64,000 nucleotides of DNA from positions 78,441 to 142,440 of the forward strand of contig CAZCYD010000002.1 in assembly GCA_964502735.1 (NCBI GenBank), read 5' to 3'. The position numbers were made by a program, and so were the translations under genes. The notes under the pieces are model-generated. The model was not told the DNA's origin. It searched no databases and saw nothing but the letters and a program-made list of their open reading frames with translations. The DNA comes from JACKAN01 sp964502735 (lineage in GTDB: Bacteria > Bdellovibrionota > Bdellovibrionia > Bdellovibrionales > UBA1609). Positions 17,174-26,108 of this stretch are shown piece after piece (position 1 is the stretch's first letter; each line of letters starts with the position of its first letter).

Positions 17174-18331
17174 ATGTACGTATTGAAGAAGATTTGGGCA
17201 CTCATAGTTATTAAAGGCAGCTTGTTTCTCGGCTTTTTAGCTCAGGCGGATTACTACGATGTGGGTTTGCGGGATATCAGGTTTCAAGAGTTTAACTTTT
17301 ACAACGTCAATACAGAAACTGGTAAGCATATTCAGAGCCTTTATACGAAGTATGAAGCTTTAAAAAAAATTGATTTTTACCATTTACCTGATGATTTTGA
17401 TCCGATAATTGACGAGGTCTACGAGTACATTCAAAAAAACTCTAACCAATACAAGGGGCCTTCAGAATCCGACCCGAACGGATTTTACGTTGGTCTTAAT
17501 GGAGTTCGAAATGGAAAGGGCTTTACGTTCGACAAAAAAGAATTGCCAACCAAAATAGTGCGTTTGGCATTTTGCTTTGGTCTTGATCCCATTGTTTATA
17601 CAGGTTTGTTAAATCAAGAGTCTAAGTTTTCGACAAATGCTTTGAGCCCAACCAAGGCCTCTGGATTCTCTCAGTTAACTACTATCGCCATAGTTGAAGT
17701 CAGTGAGCAGCTTGGTTTGCTCGGCCCAGCATATGCCTCAGACGGGGCTGAAGAGGCTTTAAATCAGTACATAAATTGCTACTATAAAGGATACGACAAA
17801 AAATGGGTGAACATGTGGGAGGATGGAACAATTCCTGCCGGTAAAGAGGCCTATCGAGGAGGAAATATTGGAGATGGGAGGTCCTGGCTTTATGTTTCAG
17901 GAAGTAAAGCCTGGTTGAATGAAGACCCTGATCGCAATCTTGTTTATGGCGCTGCTTACTTTAAAGCTATGCTCAATCGTTCGGGTATAGGCGGAAACTA
18001 CTATCGTGCATTAGCCAGATACAACGTAGCCGAGCAACAGGTTTATACCAGTAAAATAAGAAGGTACTATAATGATTTATCTCCAGGTGTTTCAAGCCGA
18101 ATCAACGTAAGAGGGGGCTTTCAACGCATTCATCTTGAGAATTTAGAGTTTGATCTCTCAGGTTTCGGGGAGAATCGTGAAAGTTATAGGTGCAGAGTTC
18201 CTGTTAATGATGGGAGCTTGCAAGCTTTTGAGATGTTAAAAGAATTTTATTCAGAAAATGACCTCTTGAAGGGGGTTATGAGTCACTGGCTAGAGAGTAA
18301 TTTCTGCGATAATAAACTGATTTCATTGTAA
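17174..18331 (+). CDS. Lytic transglycosylase (SLT-like), exported
   Basis: About 385 residues with a signal peptide ending at FLAQA. The SLT motif is clear: GLLNQESKFSTNALSPTKAS, with catalytic Glu149, then GFSQLT. Such enzymes cleave peptidoglycan with formation of 1,6-anhydromuramoyl ends. ATG 17174 is chosen over an upstream in-frame start at 17132 because of AGGGGAAGG at 17161-17169 and because the signal peptide starts there. The C-terminal ~80 residues have no recognised domain. It is monocistronic. Confidence 0.85.
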   Translation: MYVLKKIWALIVIKGSLFLGFLAQADYYDVGLRDIRFQEFNFYNVNTETGKHIQSLYTKYEALKKIDFYHLPDDFDPIIDEVYEYIQKNSNQYKGPSESDPNGFYVGLNGVRNGKGFTFDKKELPTKIVRLAFCFGLDPIVYTGLLNQESKFSTNALSPTKASGFSQLTTIAIVEVSEQLGLLGPAYASDGAEEALNQYINCYYKGYDKKWVNMWEDGTIPAGKEAYRGGNIGDGRSWLYVSGSKAWLNEDPDRNLVYGAAYFKAMLNRSGIGGNYYRALARYNVAEQQVYTSKIRRYYNDLSPGVSSRINVRGGFQRIHLENLEFDLSGFGENRESYRCRVPVNDGSLQAFEMLKEFYSENDLLKGVMSHWLESNFCDNKLISL

Positions 18332-18430
18332 AAATAAGGAATCACTTATGGACTTGCGTTTAAATATGAGACGTAAGCATGAACCTGCTATTACTTTTGA
18401 ACGCTTTCTTACACACTCTTCTAATAGAAC

Positions 18431-19780
18431 TTATAACTGGTCAAAATCCAAGAGTTGACCAATGGGTGTTTCCAATATTTGGGCTTCGTTCATGACGATA
18501 TGCCCTCTGATAATTGTAGCCGTTGGATATCCTGTTATGGCTTTATCCTCAAATGGAGACCACCCACACTTGGATTCAAGCCATGAATTTTCAATTTTCC
18601 ACTTCTTTTTTAAATCTACAATTGTAAAGTCCGCGTCTCGTCCAAGACAAATGCTTCCTTTGTTTTTGAGTTGAAAAATAGAGGCTGGTGTTTCGGCCAT
18701 GAGCTCGACCAATCTAAATAGGCTTAACCTTTGATGGTGAACGTGATCAAGCATAATGGGAAGAAGTGTTTGTACTCCGGGCATGCCTGACGGCGAAAGG
18801 GGGTACTCTTTTTCTTTTTCTTCACGAGTGTGAGGGGCGTGATCGGAGCCTAATACATCTACAGCGCCAGAGTTTAGGGCTTTCCAGAGAGCCTCTTGGT
18901 GCCTCTTTGTCCTTATAGGGGGGTTCATTTGGGCGAAGGTGCCTAAAGCTTCGTAGGCTTCAGGCTCACTTAATGTCAGGTGCTGAGGGGTAACCTCCAC
19001 AGTGGCAATATCTCGGTTTTTGGCCAACAGTTCAATTTCACTTTCTGTGCTTACATGTAAGACGTGAACTTTTTTACTGGCTTCTCTCGCAAGTTTTAAA
19101 AGATTTTGAGTGGAGGTTAATGCCACTTCTTCATTTCTCCATAGGCTGTGAGTTTGCGGGAGGCCTTTTTGTCGAAGGTTTGAACGGCTTAATAGCAGGC
19201 TTTCATCTTCGCTGTGAACAGCAACGTTTCTTTTTAATTTGAGGAGAATTTTTTTTAACCCCTCAAGTTGATCCACCAAAAGGTCCCCAGTTGACGACCC
19301 CATAAAAATTTTTGTTCCACAACAGCCAGCAAGAGTTTCAAGTTGGGATAGGTCCTCTATATTGTGGAGACTGGCCCCCATATAAAAAGCGTAATCGCAC
19401 CAGAAGTTATTGTTTGCGCAGTCTATTTTTTGTTGCCAGGTTTTAAGGTTTGTAATAGCGGGTTTTGTGTTTGGCATATCGAAAACAGCCGTAATACCCC
19501 CCTTAATGGCACCTCGGCTTCCCGTATTGAAATCTTCTTTGTGCTCTAGTCCGGGCTCTCGAAAATGAACTTGAGAGTCGATAAAACCAGGTAGAATTGT
19601 GAGCCCAGTGCAATCCAGTACCTGGGTAGAGTTATGAGAGGAAAGTTGGCCAATGGCGGCTATCTTGCCTGAGATGACTCCAATATCCTCTTTAACAAGC
19701 TGCCATTTTCCTGGAGATGGGGAGTCAGATTTAAGAGTTACATTGCCATTTTTCAATATGAGGTCAAAGTTGTTTTTCAT
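18431..19780 (-). CDS. pyrC: Dihydroorotase (class I type)
   Basis: A 449-residue amidohydrolase: metal-binding GFIDSQVHFREPG, MPNTKPA, the carboxylated-Lys region CGTKIFMGSSTG, VHSEDE, HVLHVSTESE and the catalytic GSDHAPHT. This set is diagnostic of dihydroorotase in pyrimidine synthesis (carbamoyl-aspartate to dihydroorotate). No other pyr gene is adjacent. Allantoinase is a weaker alternative within the same superfamily. Confidence 0.88.
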   Translation of the reverse strand: MKNNFDLILKNGNVTLKSDSPSPGKWQLVKEDIGVISGKIAAIGQLSSHNSTQVLDCTGLTILPGFIDSQVHFREPGLEHKEDFNTGSRGAIKGGITAVFDMPNTKPAITNLKTWQQKIDCANNNFWCDYAFYMGASLHNIEDLSQLETLAGCCGTKIFMGSSTGDLLVDQLEGLKKILLKLKRNVAVHSEDESLLLSRSNLRQKGLPQTHSLWRNEEVALTSTQNLLKLAREASKKVHVLHVSTESEIELLAKNRDIATVEVTPQHLTLSEPEAYEALGTFAQMNPPIRTKRHQEALWKALNSGAVDVLGSDHAPHTREEKEKEYPLSPSGMPGVQTLLPIMLDHVHHQRLSLFRLVELMAETPASIFQLKNKGSICLGRDADFTIVDLKKKWKIENSWLESKCGWSPFEDKAITGYPTATIIRGHIVMNEAQILETPIGQLLDFDQL

Positions 19781-19858
19781 ACGATTCCGACAATATTACA
19801 GAACCAGCCAAAAGACCAGACTTGTCTGATTGAAATAATTGTATGACAATATAGGTAG

Positions 19859-20971
19859 ATGCACAGCTTTATTGAATTCCTCTTTCAACACCTTGAATCG
19901 ATCATTATGGGCCTATCTATTTTGGCGATTTCTCTTGCTGGATTTTATCTTATTTACAATGTTTTTTTTGCTAAAAATAATAACACTTCGATCAATATGC
20001 AAAATCTTGATCAAGTAGAAACCCTTTTAAAAAAAGTTTTATCTCAGGCCGAGGGGGTAGGAAGGAAGTTGTCGTCAGATTTTTCTTCTGGAGGTAAGTC
20101 CAACTTGGAATCGGGACAGGAAGCAGAAAGTTCAAATGGGGCCCATCTTTCTAATGAAGATTTAGAGAAAGTACAAAAGCTACAGGCAGAGTTAAAAGCT
20201 AAACAAGAAGAAATTGAAAAACTCAAGGCAGATATCCAATCTAAAGGTGCCTCTGCTGAGCCGCCTACAGATTTATTAGAAAAGATAAGTGAGCTTGAAG
20301 CCCGTTTAGCCGAGTACGAAATTATTGAGGACGATATTGCTGACCTTTCCAAGTATAAGGATGAAAACTTAAAGCTAAAAGAGCAAATTGCAAAACTCCA
20401 GTCAGGAGAGTCTTTGTTTGAAGATGTGGATTTGGCTGAAGATGGTTTAGTAGAAGGTGAAGACTCAAAAGAAAAGAGTCTCACCTCCGCAAATGATGAA
20501 ATGTCGTCTGAGGAAGCCTCAACCCAGGAAGAGCCATCCGGTGCTGGTGGAGATTCTATAACCGACGATTTGATTAGTGAGTTTGAGCAGGCTGTAAATG
20601 AGCAGCTGGGCCGTCCCAGTACGGAAGAGGCATCATCAGGTTCAGTATCGACGCTTGAAGTAGGGCAAGAGGTAGAAATTGTAGACCCCGATAATTCTAG
20701 TGTGGGAACTAATCAAGAAGTTGTCGACACACAGGCAGAGGTTGACACCCTTTTTGAGAAGGCTGCAGCAGAGGACGCGGATGATATCTTTGGAGAGTTT
20801 GTTCCCGATGAGGAAGTTCTAACCAAAGAAGTTAACACAGATAAAATGCTTGAGGAAATGTCGAACCTAGCGAGTTTGGACTCCGATGGAAGTGTAAATT
20901 TAGATGAAGAATTTGATGTCGACAAGATGGCCAAGGAGGCCCAAACACTAGGTGAAAAAGGAAGTTCATGA
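19859..20971 (+). CDS. Membrane-anchored acidic coiled-coil protein
   Basis: A 370-residue protein: one N-terminal transmembrane segment (about residues 15-35), a coiled coil (~100-180; heptad-rich QKLQAELKAKQEEIEKL), then a long, very acidic low-complexity tail. There is no catalytic motif and no recognised family. The tail would be cytoplasmic if the anchor is N-in. It overlaps the HEAT-repeat gene by four bases, so the two products are likely co-expressed and may act together. Confidence 0.7.
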   Translation: MHSFIEFLFQHLESIIMGLSILAISLAGFYLIYNVFFAKNNNTSINMQNLDQVETLLKKVLSQAEGVGRKLSSDFSSGGKSNLESGQEAESSNGAHLSNEDLEKVQKLQAELKAKQEEIEKLKADIQSKGASAEPPTDLLEKISELEARLAEYEIIEDDIADLSKYKDENLKLKEQIAKLQSGESLFEDVDLAEDGLVEGEDSKEKSLTSANDEMSSEEASTQEEPSGAGGDSITDDLISEFEQAVNEQLGRPSTEEASSGSVSTLEVGQEVEIVDPDNSSVGTNQEVVDTQAEVDTLFEKAAAEDADDIFGEFVPDEEVLTKEVNTDKMLEEMSNLASLDSDGSVNLDEEFDVDKMAKEAQTLGEKGSS

Positions 20972-21699
20972 AAGGCTTATTATTTTCAATTCTATTAGGG
21001 GGAAGTTTAGGGGTAGAGGCCGCGGTACCGCCAAATGCAGCAATGTCTACTGAATACACTTCAATTATTGAGTCTCTGCAATTGCCGAGAAAGAACAGAT
21101 TAGTGAACTTGGCAAAAAGACCGTTGATTTTGGAGCATTTGCATCAGTTAGCTCTAGATGAAAAACAGTCTTTAAAAATAAGGTGGAGAGCCATTACCGC
21201 TATGGGTGAAATGGCTCCCTTGAAATCCCAACCTTACTTAGAGAAGCTTCTCGTAAGAAAGGAATGGTTTTTGCGAAATGCAGCTATGATTGGAATTAGC
21301 CATTCTGATAGACCCACGGTTATTAAATGGGCAGGCGAGCTTATGAATGATAGGTCTTTAATGGTGAGAACAGCGGCTGTTCAGGCAATTAAAAAAGTAA
21401 AAGGTGTTGAGCTACAAGATCTTCTTTGGGAGAAAATTAACAGCAAGGAGAATTTCCATAAAGGAAAAAGCCTCTGGATTCGAAAGTACATTGCCGATGC
21501 CTTGGCTAGCTTTGCTGAAATGGAGAAGGGTGAGGATGACAAGTTTATGAAATTGTTATTAGACGAAGACAAGAGACTTCATCCTTTTGCTATTCGCGGT
21601 CTATCTAAGGCTACGGGAAAAAGTGTAGCCCCAGACAAGCCCTTGGAGCAAAGGCGTCTGGCCTGGATTCAACATTATAAAGAAAAAATTCAACAATAG
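20968..21699 (+). CDS. Exported HEAT-repeat protein
   Basis: A 243-residue protein with a signal peptide (to about residue 19) and at least four HEAT/PBS-like helical repeats (for example LKIRWRAITAMGEMA, WFLRNAAMIGISH and SLMVRTAAVQAIKKV). Such repeats are protein-interaction scaffolds. It is translationally coupled to the coiled-coil gene (ATGA overlap), suggesting a membrane-associated complex. No specific function was recognised. Confidence 0.75.
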   Translation: MKGLLFSILLGGSLGVEAAVPPNAAMSTEYTSIIESLQLPRKNRLVNLAKRPLILEHLHQLALDEKQSLKIRWRAITAMGEMAPLKSQPYLEKLLVRKEWFLRNAAMIGISHSDRPTVIKWAGELMNDRSLMVRTAAVQAIKKVKGVELQDLLWEKINSKENFHKGKSLWIRKYIADALASFAEMEKGEDDKFMKLLLDEDKRLHPFAIRGLSKATGKSVAPDKPLEQRRLAWIQHYKEKIQQ

Positions 21700-21713
21700 A
21701 TATAGATAAAGAA

Positions 21714-22220
21714 TTATCTGTTTTCTTTTTCCTGCGCTAGCTGTAAGGCTCTGTCGATCTGAATTTCTCGGTCAATTCTGTAGAGTAGGGCTTTTTCTTC
21801 AAATCCATCGCTGGGGGGAGTTTCTACATCAGCAAAGAAGTCCCTCTTCTTTTCGATAAATTTTTGGATAGTTACTTTTACTGCGCTCTCATTATTGATA
21901 CGGCCCTTGATGGTTCGCAAACTCATTCTATATTGGGTTCCGCCTGGCTTGAGTTTAGGTTGAAAAGGAGGAGTCCAAATTTCATAACCTTGCACCCAAT
22001 CAGTTTCAAGTTCACCTTTGTCAATATTATTAACCTTTATGGGGTATTTTTGTAATGCAATTTGTGAGGCTCTCCATACGACTTCAAATTCGTCATTAAA
22101 AATTTGGCTAATAGGAGAGTAGCCATCGTACCTGTGCTGCTGAGAGGCACAGGCCGAAAGCATAAGCAGGGAAAATAAACTAAAAGTTAATCGAACTGCG
22201 AGAAATGTGCGTGATACCAT
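21714..22220 (-). CDS. Lipoprotein of unknown function
   Basis: A 168-residue lipoprotein (MLSAC, Cys24). The mature part (EVVWRASQIALQKYPIKVNN then ELETDWVQG) resembles the general shape of NlpB/BamC-like domains, but this is only suggestive. The start lies inside the 3' end of the upstream gene with a 41-base out-of-frame overlap; the signal peptide needs this start. It is co-transcribed with 22180-23751. Confidence 0.68.
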   Translation of the reverse strand: MVSRTFLAVRLTFSLFSLLMLSACASQQHRYDGYSPISQIFNDEFEVVWRASQIALQKYPIKVNNIDKGELETDWVQGYEIWTPPFQPKLKPGGTQYRMSLRTIKGRINNESAVKVTIQKFIEKKRDFFADVETPPSDGFEEKALLYRIDREIQIDRALQLAQEKENR

Positions 22221-23751
22221 CTAGAAGATGACCCCCCGTTGAAGCTCTGAATCCTTTTTGGCCAAGGTAAAGGACTTCCCAACGATACGATTTATTAGGT
22301 CGTAAGTCCATTGGCAAATGTGGAAGATTGGCCTGCTGTATCCACCCTTCAGCAAGTAGCTCCCAAAGGGTAGTCCGCTTTTCTGTTGTCACTTGACCTG
22401 AACCAATGCTTTCAATTTCAGATAGAGTGATATAAGTGGCAACGGAGGCAATTTCACTTTGAACAGTAGGAGGGGTTAGGTGAATGGTATCGTCTACATG
22501 ACGAGGAGGTGCTGCAAAGTCTAAGAATGAAATTGTAGAGTTGGAAGTTGGTCTTTCAAAAGAGAGGCTTAAGGCTAAACCGGGGCCTTTGCCTTTAGCT
22601 ATATTTTGTAGTGAATAGAGGTCGTTGTGAGGGAACATAAAAAGTCTCTTTAAATCTAGAACTTTATCAAACTCTATGGACTCTAATTCTCGGTGAGCAT
22701 CAACAGGTATGGCATTTTTATCCATTAGCGCGGACAATACATAAGTGTCTTTTTGGCTAGCTGGATATTTTAAGCGAATGTTCCCTCTTGCCGGAACTCG
22801 CTTGAGGTCAGCGGGGTAGAAGTACCCGCCTTGATTAACCATCGCTAAACTTATCATTTCTAGGTTTTGTGCATAGTTTGGAGCTTTAATTTCAAATGAT
22901 TGGTCAAATGCAATTTGGCGTATAGAAATATCTTGATGAGTTACAGACTTATCAATTTGAAGATCTTTTTGCCCACCACCAAGAAATTCAAAGTCATTAA
23001 TAATGTCAAATATGGAGTTCCCATTGCGAAGCTTGTCGACGACTCTCTTAAAGGGGAATCTTCCATGAGTTGCAAATATTTTATAAAAACCAGGATCTCT
23101 TACGTAAGATCTGTAAATGGGTTTGTCTAGAGTGATTGGGATAATATAGCTTTCACTTTGTCTGGGTAGGCTAATGTTACTGGGCAGAGCGATTCTTTGG
23201 CCAGCAACGGAGATGACGTCCGACTCAGGACTAATTACAGAACTGATATCAAAGTCTATAATTGATCTTTGAGTAAAGGCGGGAATGACGAGGCTAAAAT
23301 CAATGTAGCCGTCTGTTCTGAGTCGGCCGTAATCAGTTGTTGTTCCCTTAACTTCAATAAAGTCTTTGCCTTCAGTTTTTCGAAGTTCGAAAGTTTGAGG
23401 AGTGGGTTCAACGCGAAGATAGGTTGTGCGTATGTAACCAGGAGCTTCTAAGGTTACTGAGAGGGCTTGGTCCCATGCCACAGGAATATCAACAATTCCA
23501 TTTTCGTCAGTGAGAACCACATTGTCTTTAAAGGGGGAGTCGAGTTCGTTTCCTAAAAGAACCACGGCTCCAGCAATTGGCTGCAGGTCGGTGCCAACTA
23601 CACGTAGCTGTTTAAGTTCGCTTAACGGGGCCTCATTTTCAGTTGAGCTTGCCACAGAACGTGCAAGTTGGTCCCCTAGGCTGGTGTTAACTCCTAGTAG
23701 TATAGATAGAATTGACAAAAACAGCGGCATCCCGATTTGGTGAGCTTTCAT
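22180..23751 (-). CDS. Large exported protein with carboxypeptidase-regulatory-like domain
   Basis: A 523-residue protein with a signal peptide (to about residue 26). Residues ~45-125 look like a carboxypeptidase-regulatory/Ig-like fold (VVGTDLQPIAGAVVLLGNEL then VTLEAPGYIRTTYLRV). The remainder is beta-rich with no recognised family. It is probably a periplasmic or surface structural/adhesive protein and is followed by an overlapping lipoprotein gene. No enzymatic motif was seen. Confidence 0.68.
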   Translation of the reverse strand: MKAHQIGMPLFLSILSILLGVNTSLGDQLARSVASSTENEAPLSELKQLRVVGTDLQPIAGAVVLLGNELDSPFKDNVVLTDENGIVDIPVAWDQALSVTLEAPGYIRTTYLRVEPTPQTFELRKTEGKDFIEVKGTTTDYGRLRTDGYIDFSLVIPAFTQRSIIDFDISSVISPESDVISVAGQRIALPSNISLPRQSESYIIPITLDKPIYRSYVRDPGFYKIFATHGRFPFKRVVDKLRNGNSIFDIINDFEFLGGGQKDLQIDKSVTHQDISIRQIAFDQSFEIKAPNYAQNLEMISLAMVNQGGYFYPADLKRVPARGNIRLKYPASQKDTYVLSALMDKNAIPVDAHRELESIEFDKVLDLKRLFMFPHNDLYSLQNIAKGKGPGLALSLSFERPTSNSTISFLDFAAPPRHVDDTIHLTPPTVQSEIASVATYITLSEIESIGSGQVTTEKRTTLWELLAEGWIQQANLPHLPMDLRPNKSYRWEVLYLGQKGFRASTGGHLLDGITHISRSSINF

Positions 23752-23864
23752 CTTCCCCTCCCTTTATGGTGGCGCTGGCACTGTGTCCGAACGCCAAGAC
23801 TGCTATAAAAATATTAACAGTCCATATGATATTTATGCTTCAGCTTTATTTAAGCTTAGGAAGC

Positions 23865-23892
23865 CTACACAGCCCTCCCCAGGGCTGTGTAG
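23865..23892. repeat. Perfect 12-bp hairpin in long intergenic region
   Basis: CTACACAGCCCT (23865-23876) and AGGGCTGTGTAG (23881-23892) are perfectly complementary around a CCCC loop. No T-run follows on either strand, and the flanking genes point away from it, so it does not look like a simple terminator. The rest of 23752-24017 shows nothing else apart from a small TATGC/GCATA palindrome around 23954-23966. Confidence 0.6.
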
Positions 23893-24017
23893 ATAAAAGC
23901 TATTACAAAAGTCATAATCTCACAAACTATCAGGCCTCAAAACGCGCGCAATTATATGCGTTGCATAAATTGGAAAGGCTCACTTTTTGGATGGGGGTGG
24001 AAAACCACTCATTGTGA

Positions 24018-24046
24018 TTGACTAATAATAGGCTGATGTTAATAAT
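24018..24046 (+). promoter_or_regulatory. Sigma-70 promoter of tRNA-Met
   Basis: TTGACT (24018-24023), a 17-base spacer and AATAAT (24041-24046) form a near-consensus housekeeping promoter. The expected start (~24053) is about 23 bases before the mature tRNA 5' end. Confidence 0.72.
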
Positions 24047-24075
24047 TGCCAACTTCAAAGTTGTGCGTCTAGTGA

Positions 24076-24152
24076 GGCGGAGTAGCTCAGTTGGTTAGAG
24101 CAGCGGAATCATAATCCGCGTGTCGGGGGTTCAATTCCCTCCTCCGCTACCA
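24076..24152 (+). tRNA. tRNA-Met (anticodon CAT)
   Basis: A 77-base cloverleaf: acceptor GGCGGAG/CTCCGCT with a G1-U72 wobble, D-stem GCTC/GAGC, anticodon stem GCGGA/TCCGC with loop ATCATAA (anticodon CAT), T-stem GGGGG/CCCTC with TTCAATT, discriminator A and encoded CCA. It lacks the initiator C1-A72 feature. G2-C71, C3-G70 and A73 favour elongator Met. A lysidine-modified tRNA-Ile2 with the same anticodon cannot be excluded. Confidence 0.93.
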
Positions 24153-24177
24153 GTTTTAAATAATTAGAAAAATTCTC

Positions 24178-25509
24178 TCACGGGGATGTGAGGTCTCTCC
24201 AAAATCGATTACTATGGACCGAATTCTCAGATCGGGAATCAAACAACTGATTCCATAGTGGCCAATTGAAAAAAGTCACTATGTTACCAGTTCCCATCCA
24301 ATGTCCACCGGCGACATAAATCCTAATAAAGGCATTGGCAATCTGAACCTCAGAAGGGCTCAAGTCATAAAGGCCGGCGAGAATCTGAGCGTGGTGGGCC
24401 CATTGCCCGTGCAGCTCACCAAATTCACTTCGCTCCACCGGAATCTGCCCGCTAGCAATAGCAGACATAATATCTTCCATTTTCACCCGCCCCTGAAAGT
24501 TGACTTCTGCTTGCCAATCAAATCGTGCCAACTCCTCTTTAACATTCTGTTCACCGGATAAAATAACGGACCTTGCCTTTTCTTGATTTTCTCGCTTTTT
24601 CATTGAAGCAAAGAACTTGGCGGTAACCCTTCTGAGTACTTCAGGAGGGATTTTTTCTTTTTCGCCTAATCTGTTGATAAATACGGGGCTAAGTCTGTCA
24701 AATCCGTCTCTGTGTACATCGAACAGAAGTTCTTCCGCTATTTTATAGTCGTTCGTTAGAGCAAACTCCAAAGCGATTTCTTTGCTAATCTGTATCGGTC
24801 CCTTGATCTCCATGTTGTTAGTCTTCTCAAAAATAAATCCAACTGCCTCGATTAATGCATCTTCCTGTAAAAGGCTTACAATGTCCTTCCCGCCACTTAT
24901 ATTCTGAAAATTTCTCACATACAAAGAAACCCAATCTGATCTTTGCTGCGATCGGAACTCCTGCAAAAGCGTATGAATCTTTCGGTCCGAAGATCGAACT
25001 CTCAACACCATTTTTGTTTGAACATTTGGATTAGGATTCTTGCTAACAAAACTCATGGCGGCCCAACGTAGGAGACGCGTACGATCTTTAATGGCACTCC
25101 CAGATGCGATTGAGAATGCGCTCCTGAGGTTTGGGCGCGACCAGTGATGTTTTAGAGAATCTGTAAGAAGGGAGTGGTCAGATATTTGGTAAAGTTTGCT
25201 TCCCAGCAAAACTCTCTTTGCCATTTTTATTTCAACTTCAATAGCTTTGTCGCCGATCTGAATCGCGCTTAGTCCGGAATTGTCAACCGATTGCACATGG
25301 GTAAAATGAATTTGATCTTGGAAACTAAGGCCATCGGACATCACGAGCGCGCCGTTCTCAAGTTTGGCAAAATACTCTTCAAACCAGTACGTTTGTTGCG
25401 TATCTAAGATCGCAGCACAACGGGTTCCTGCCTGCGCCAATTCCAACAAAAAAAGCATTGCGACTGTTAACAAAGGTGACAGTGTTAGGCCTATCCTTGT
25501 AGTTTTCAT
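24178..25509 (-). CDS. Exported protein of unknown function next to tRNA-Met
   Basis: About 443 residues with a signal peptide (MKTTRIGLTLSPLLTVAMLF, cleaved near AQAG). ATG 25551 is also in frame, but 25509 starts the signal peptide cleanly. The mature part is mostly alpha/beta with no recognised motif; residues ~190-330 look helical and repeat-like. It lies 25 bases beyond the tRNA-Met 3' end, on the opposite strand, and a transposase remnant follows on the other side, so horizontal origin is plausible. Confidence 0.62.
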   Translation of the reverse strand: MKTTRIGLTLSPLLTVAMLFLLELAQAGTRCAAILDTQQTYWFEEYFAKLENGALVMSDGLSFQDQIHFTHVQSVDNSGLSAIQIGDKAIEVEIKMAKRVLLGSKLYQISDHSLLTDSLKHHWSRPNLRSAFSIASGSAIKDRTRLLRWAAMSFVSKNPNPNVQTKMVLRVRSSDRKIHTLLQEFRSQQRSDWVSLYVRNFQNISGGKDIVSLLQEDALIEAVGFIFEKTNNMEIKGPIQISKEIALEFALTNDYKIAEELLFDVHRDGFDRLSPVFINRLGEKEKIPPEVLRRVTAKFFASMKKRENQEKARSVILSGEQNVKEELARFDWQAEVNFQGRVKMEDIMSAIASGQIPVERSEFGELHGQWAHHAQILAGLYDLSPSEVQIANAFIRIYVAGGHWMGTGNIVTFFNWPLWNQLFDSRSENSVHSNRFWRDLTSP

Positions 25510-25683
25510 AAGCTTGGTCACTATAAACTCACTCTGCATCAACCGTGCCACAGATTCTTGTTTAATACGAATACCTGTACATAAGACTTTTTTGAACCTT
25601 TCTTATTTTTCACGATTCTCTCGTCCTATTGGAGGTAAATCGTTCACTAAAATTTGTCCAGTACTTTTAGGGAAGTCGAATTT

Positions 25684-25905
25684 ATGAATGATATTTACAA
25701 GAAGTATTGAAATCCTCTTTAAAATTATTTTATACCAATAGTGAAATTAATGGAAAAGGTTCGTATTAATGGGAAAATAAAAAAGTTTGATGAACCGAAA
25801 ACACCATTTGAAAGAGTTCCAAACTCAAACAAAATAACTGCAGAGTAGAGGGAAAGGTTAATACAAAAAAGAAAAAACTAAATCCATTTAAACTAAGAAT
25901 GGGTT
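25684..25905 (+). pseudogene. Degenerate transposase C-terminus (integrase-core type IS remnant)
   Basis: One frame reads MNDIYKKY*NPL*NYFIP, then KLMEKVRINGKIKKFDEPKT, then PFERVPNSNKITAE*RERL and finally KKLNPFKLRMGLK. The order of motifs (Y.NYWNPLQNFF, K.R..GK..KKYD.P.TP..R, then LNP..L) is that of the C-terminal tail of rve-type IS transposases as I remember them. TGA and TAA stand where Trp and Gln codons are expected, and a TAG where Gln would fit, so the gene is dead. The upstream catalytic part is not present. The rest of 25552-26108 is AT-rich; TTACATTTTTAAATGAGTCA near 25983-26002 may be an IS end. Confidence 0.55.
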
Positions 25906-26108
25906 TGAAATAAAACTAAAAAAATTAAAATAGAAGCCAACAAGTTAAACAATTAATTTAAGGCTTCATAGCTAATTATTTCAGTTACATTTTTAAATGA
26001 GTCAACACGGTAATCCTGGCCTAAAGATTGCTCCGAATTTGGTCGGAATTAATGAGTTTTATGTGAGATCAATGGTAGCCCTATTTAAATTTGATCTTTG
26101 GAGACGAG

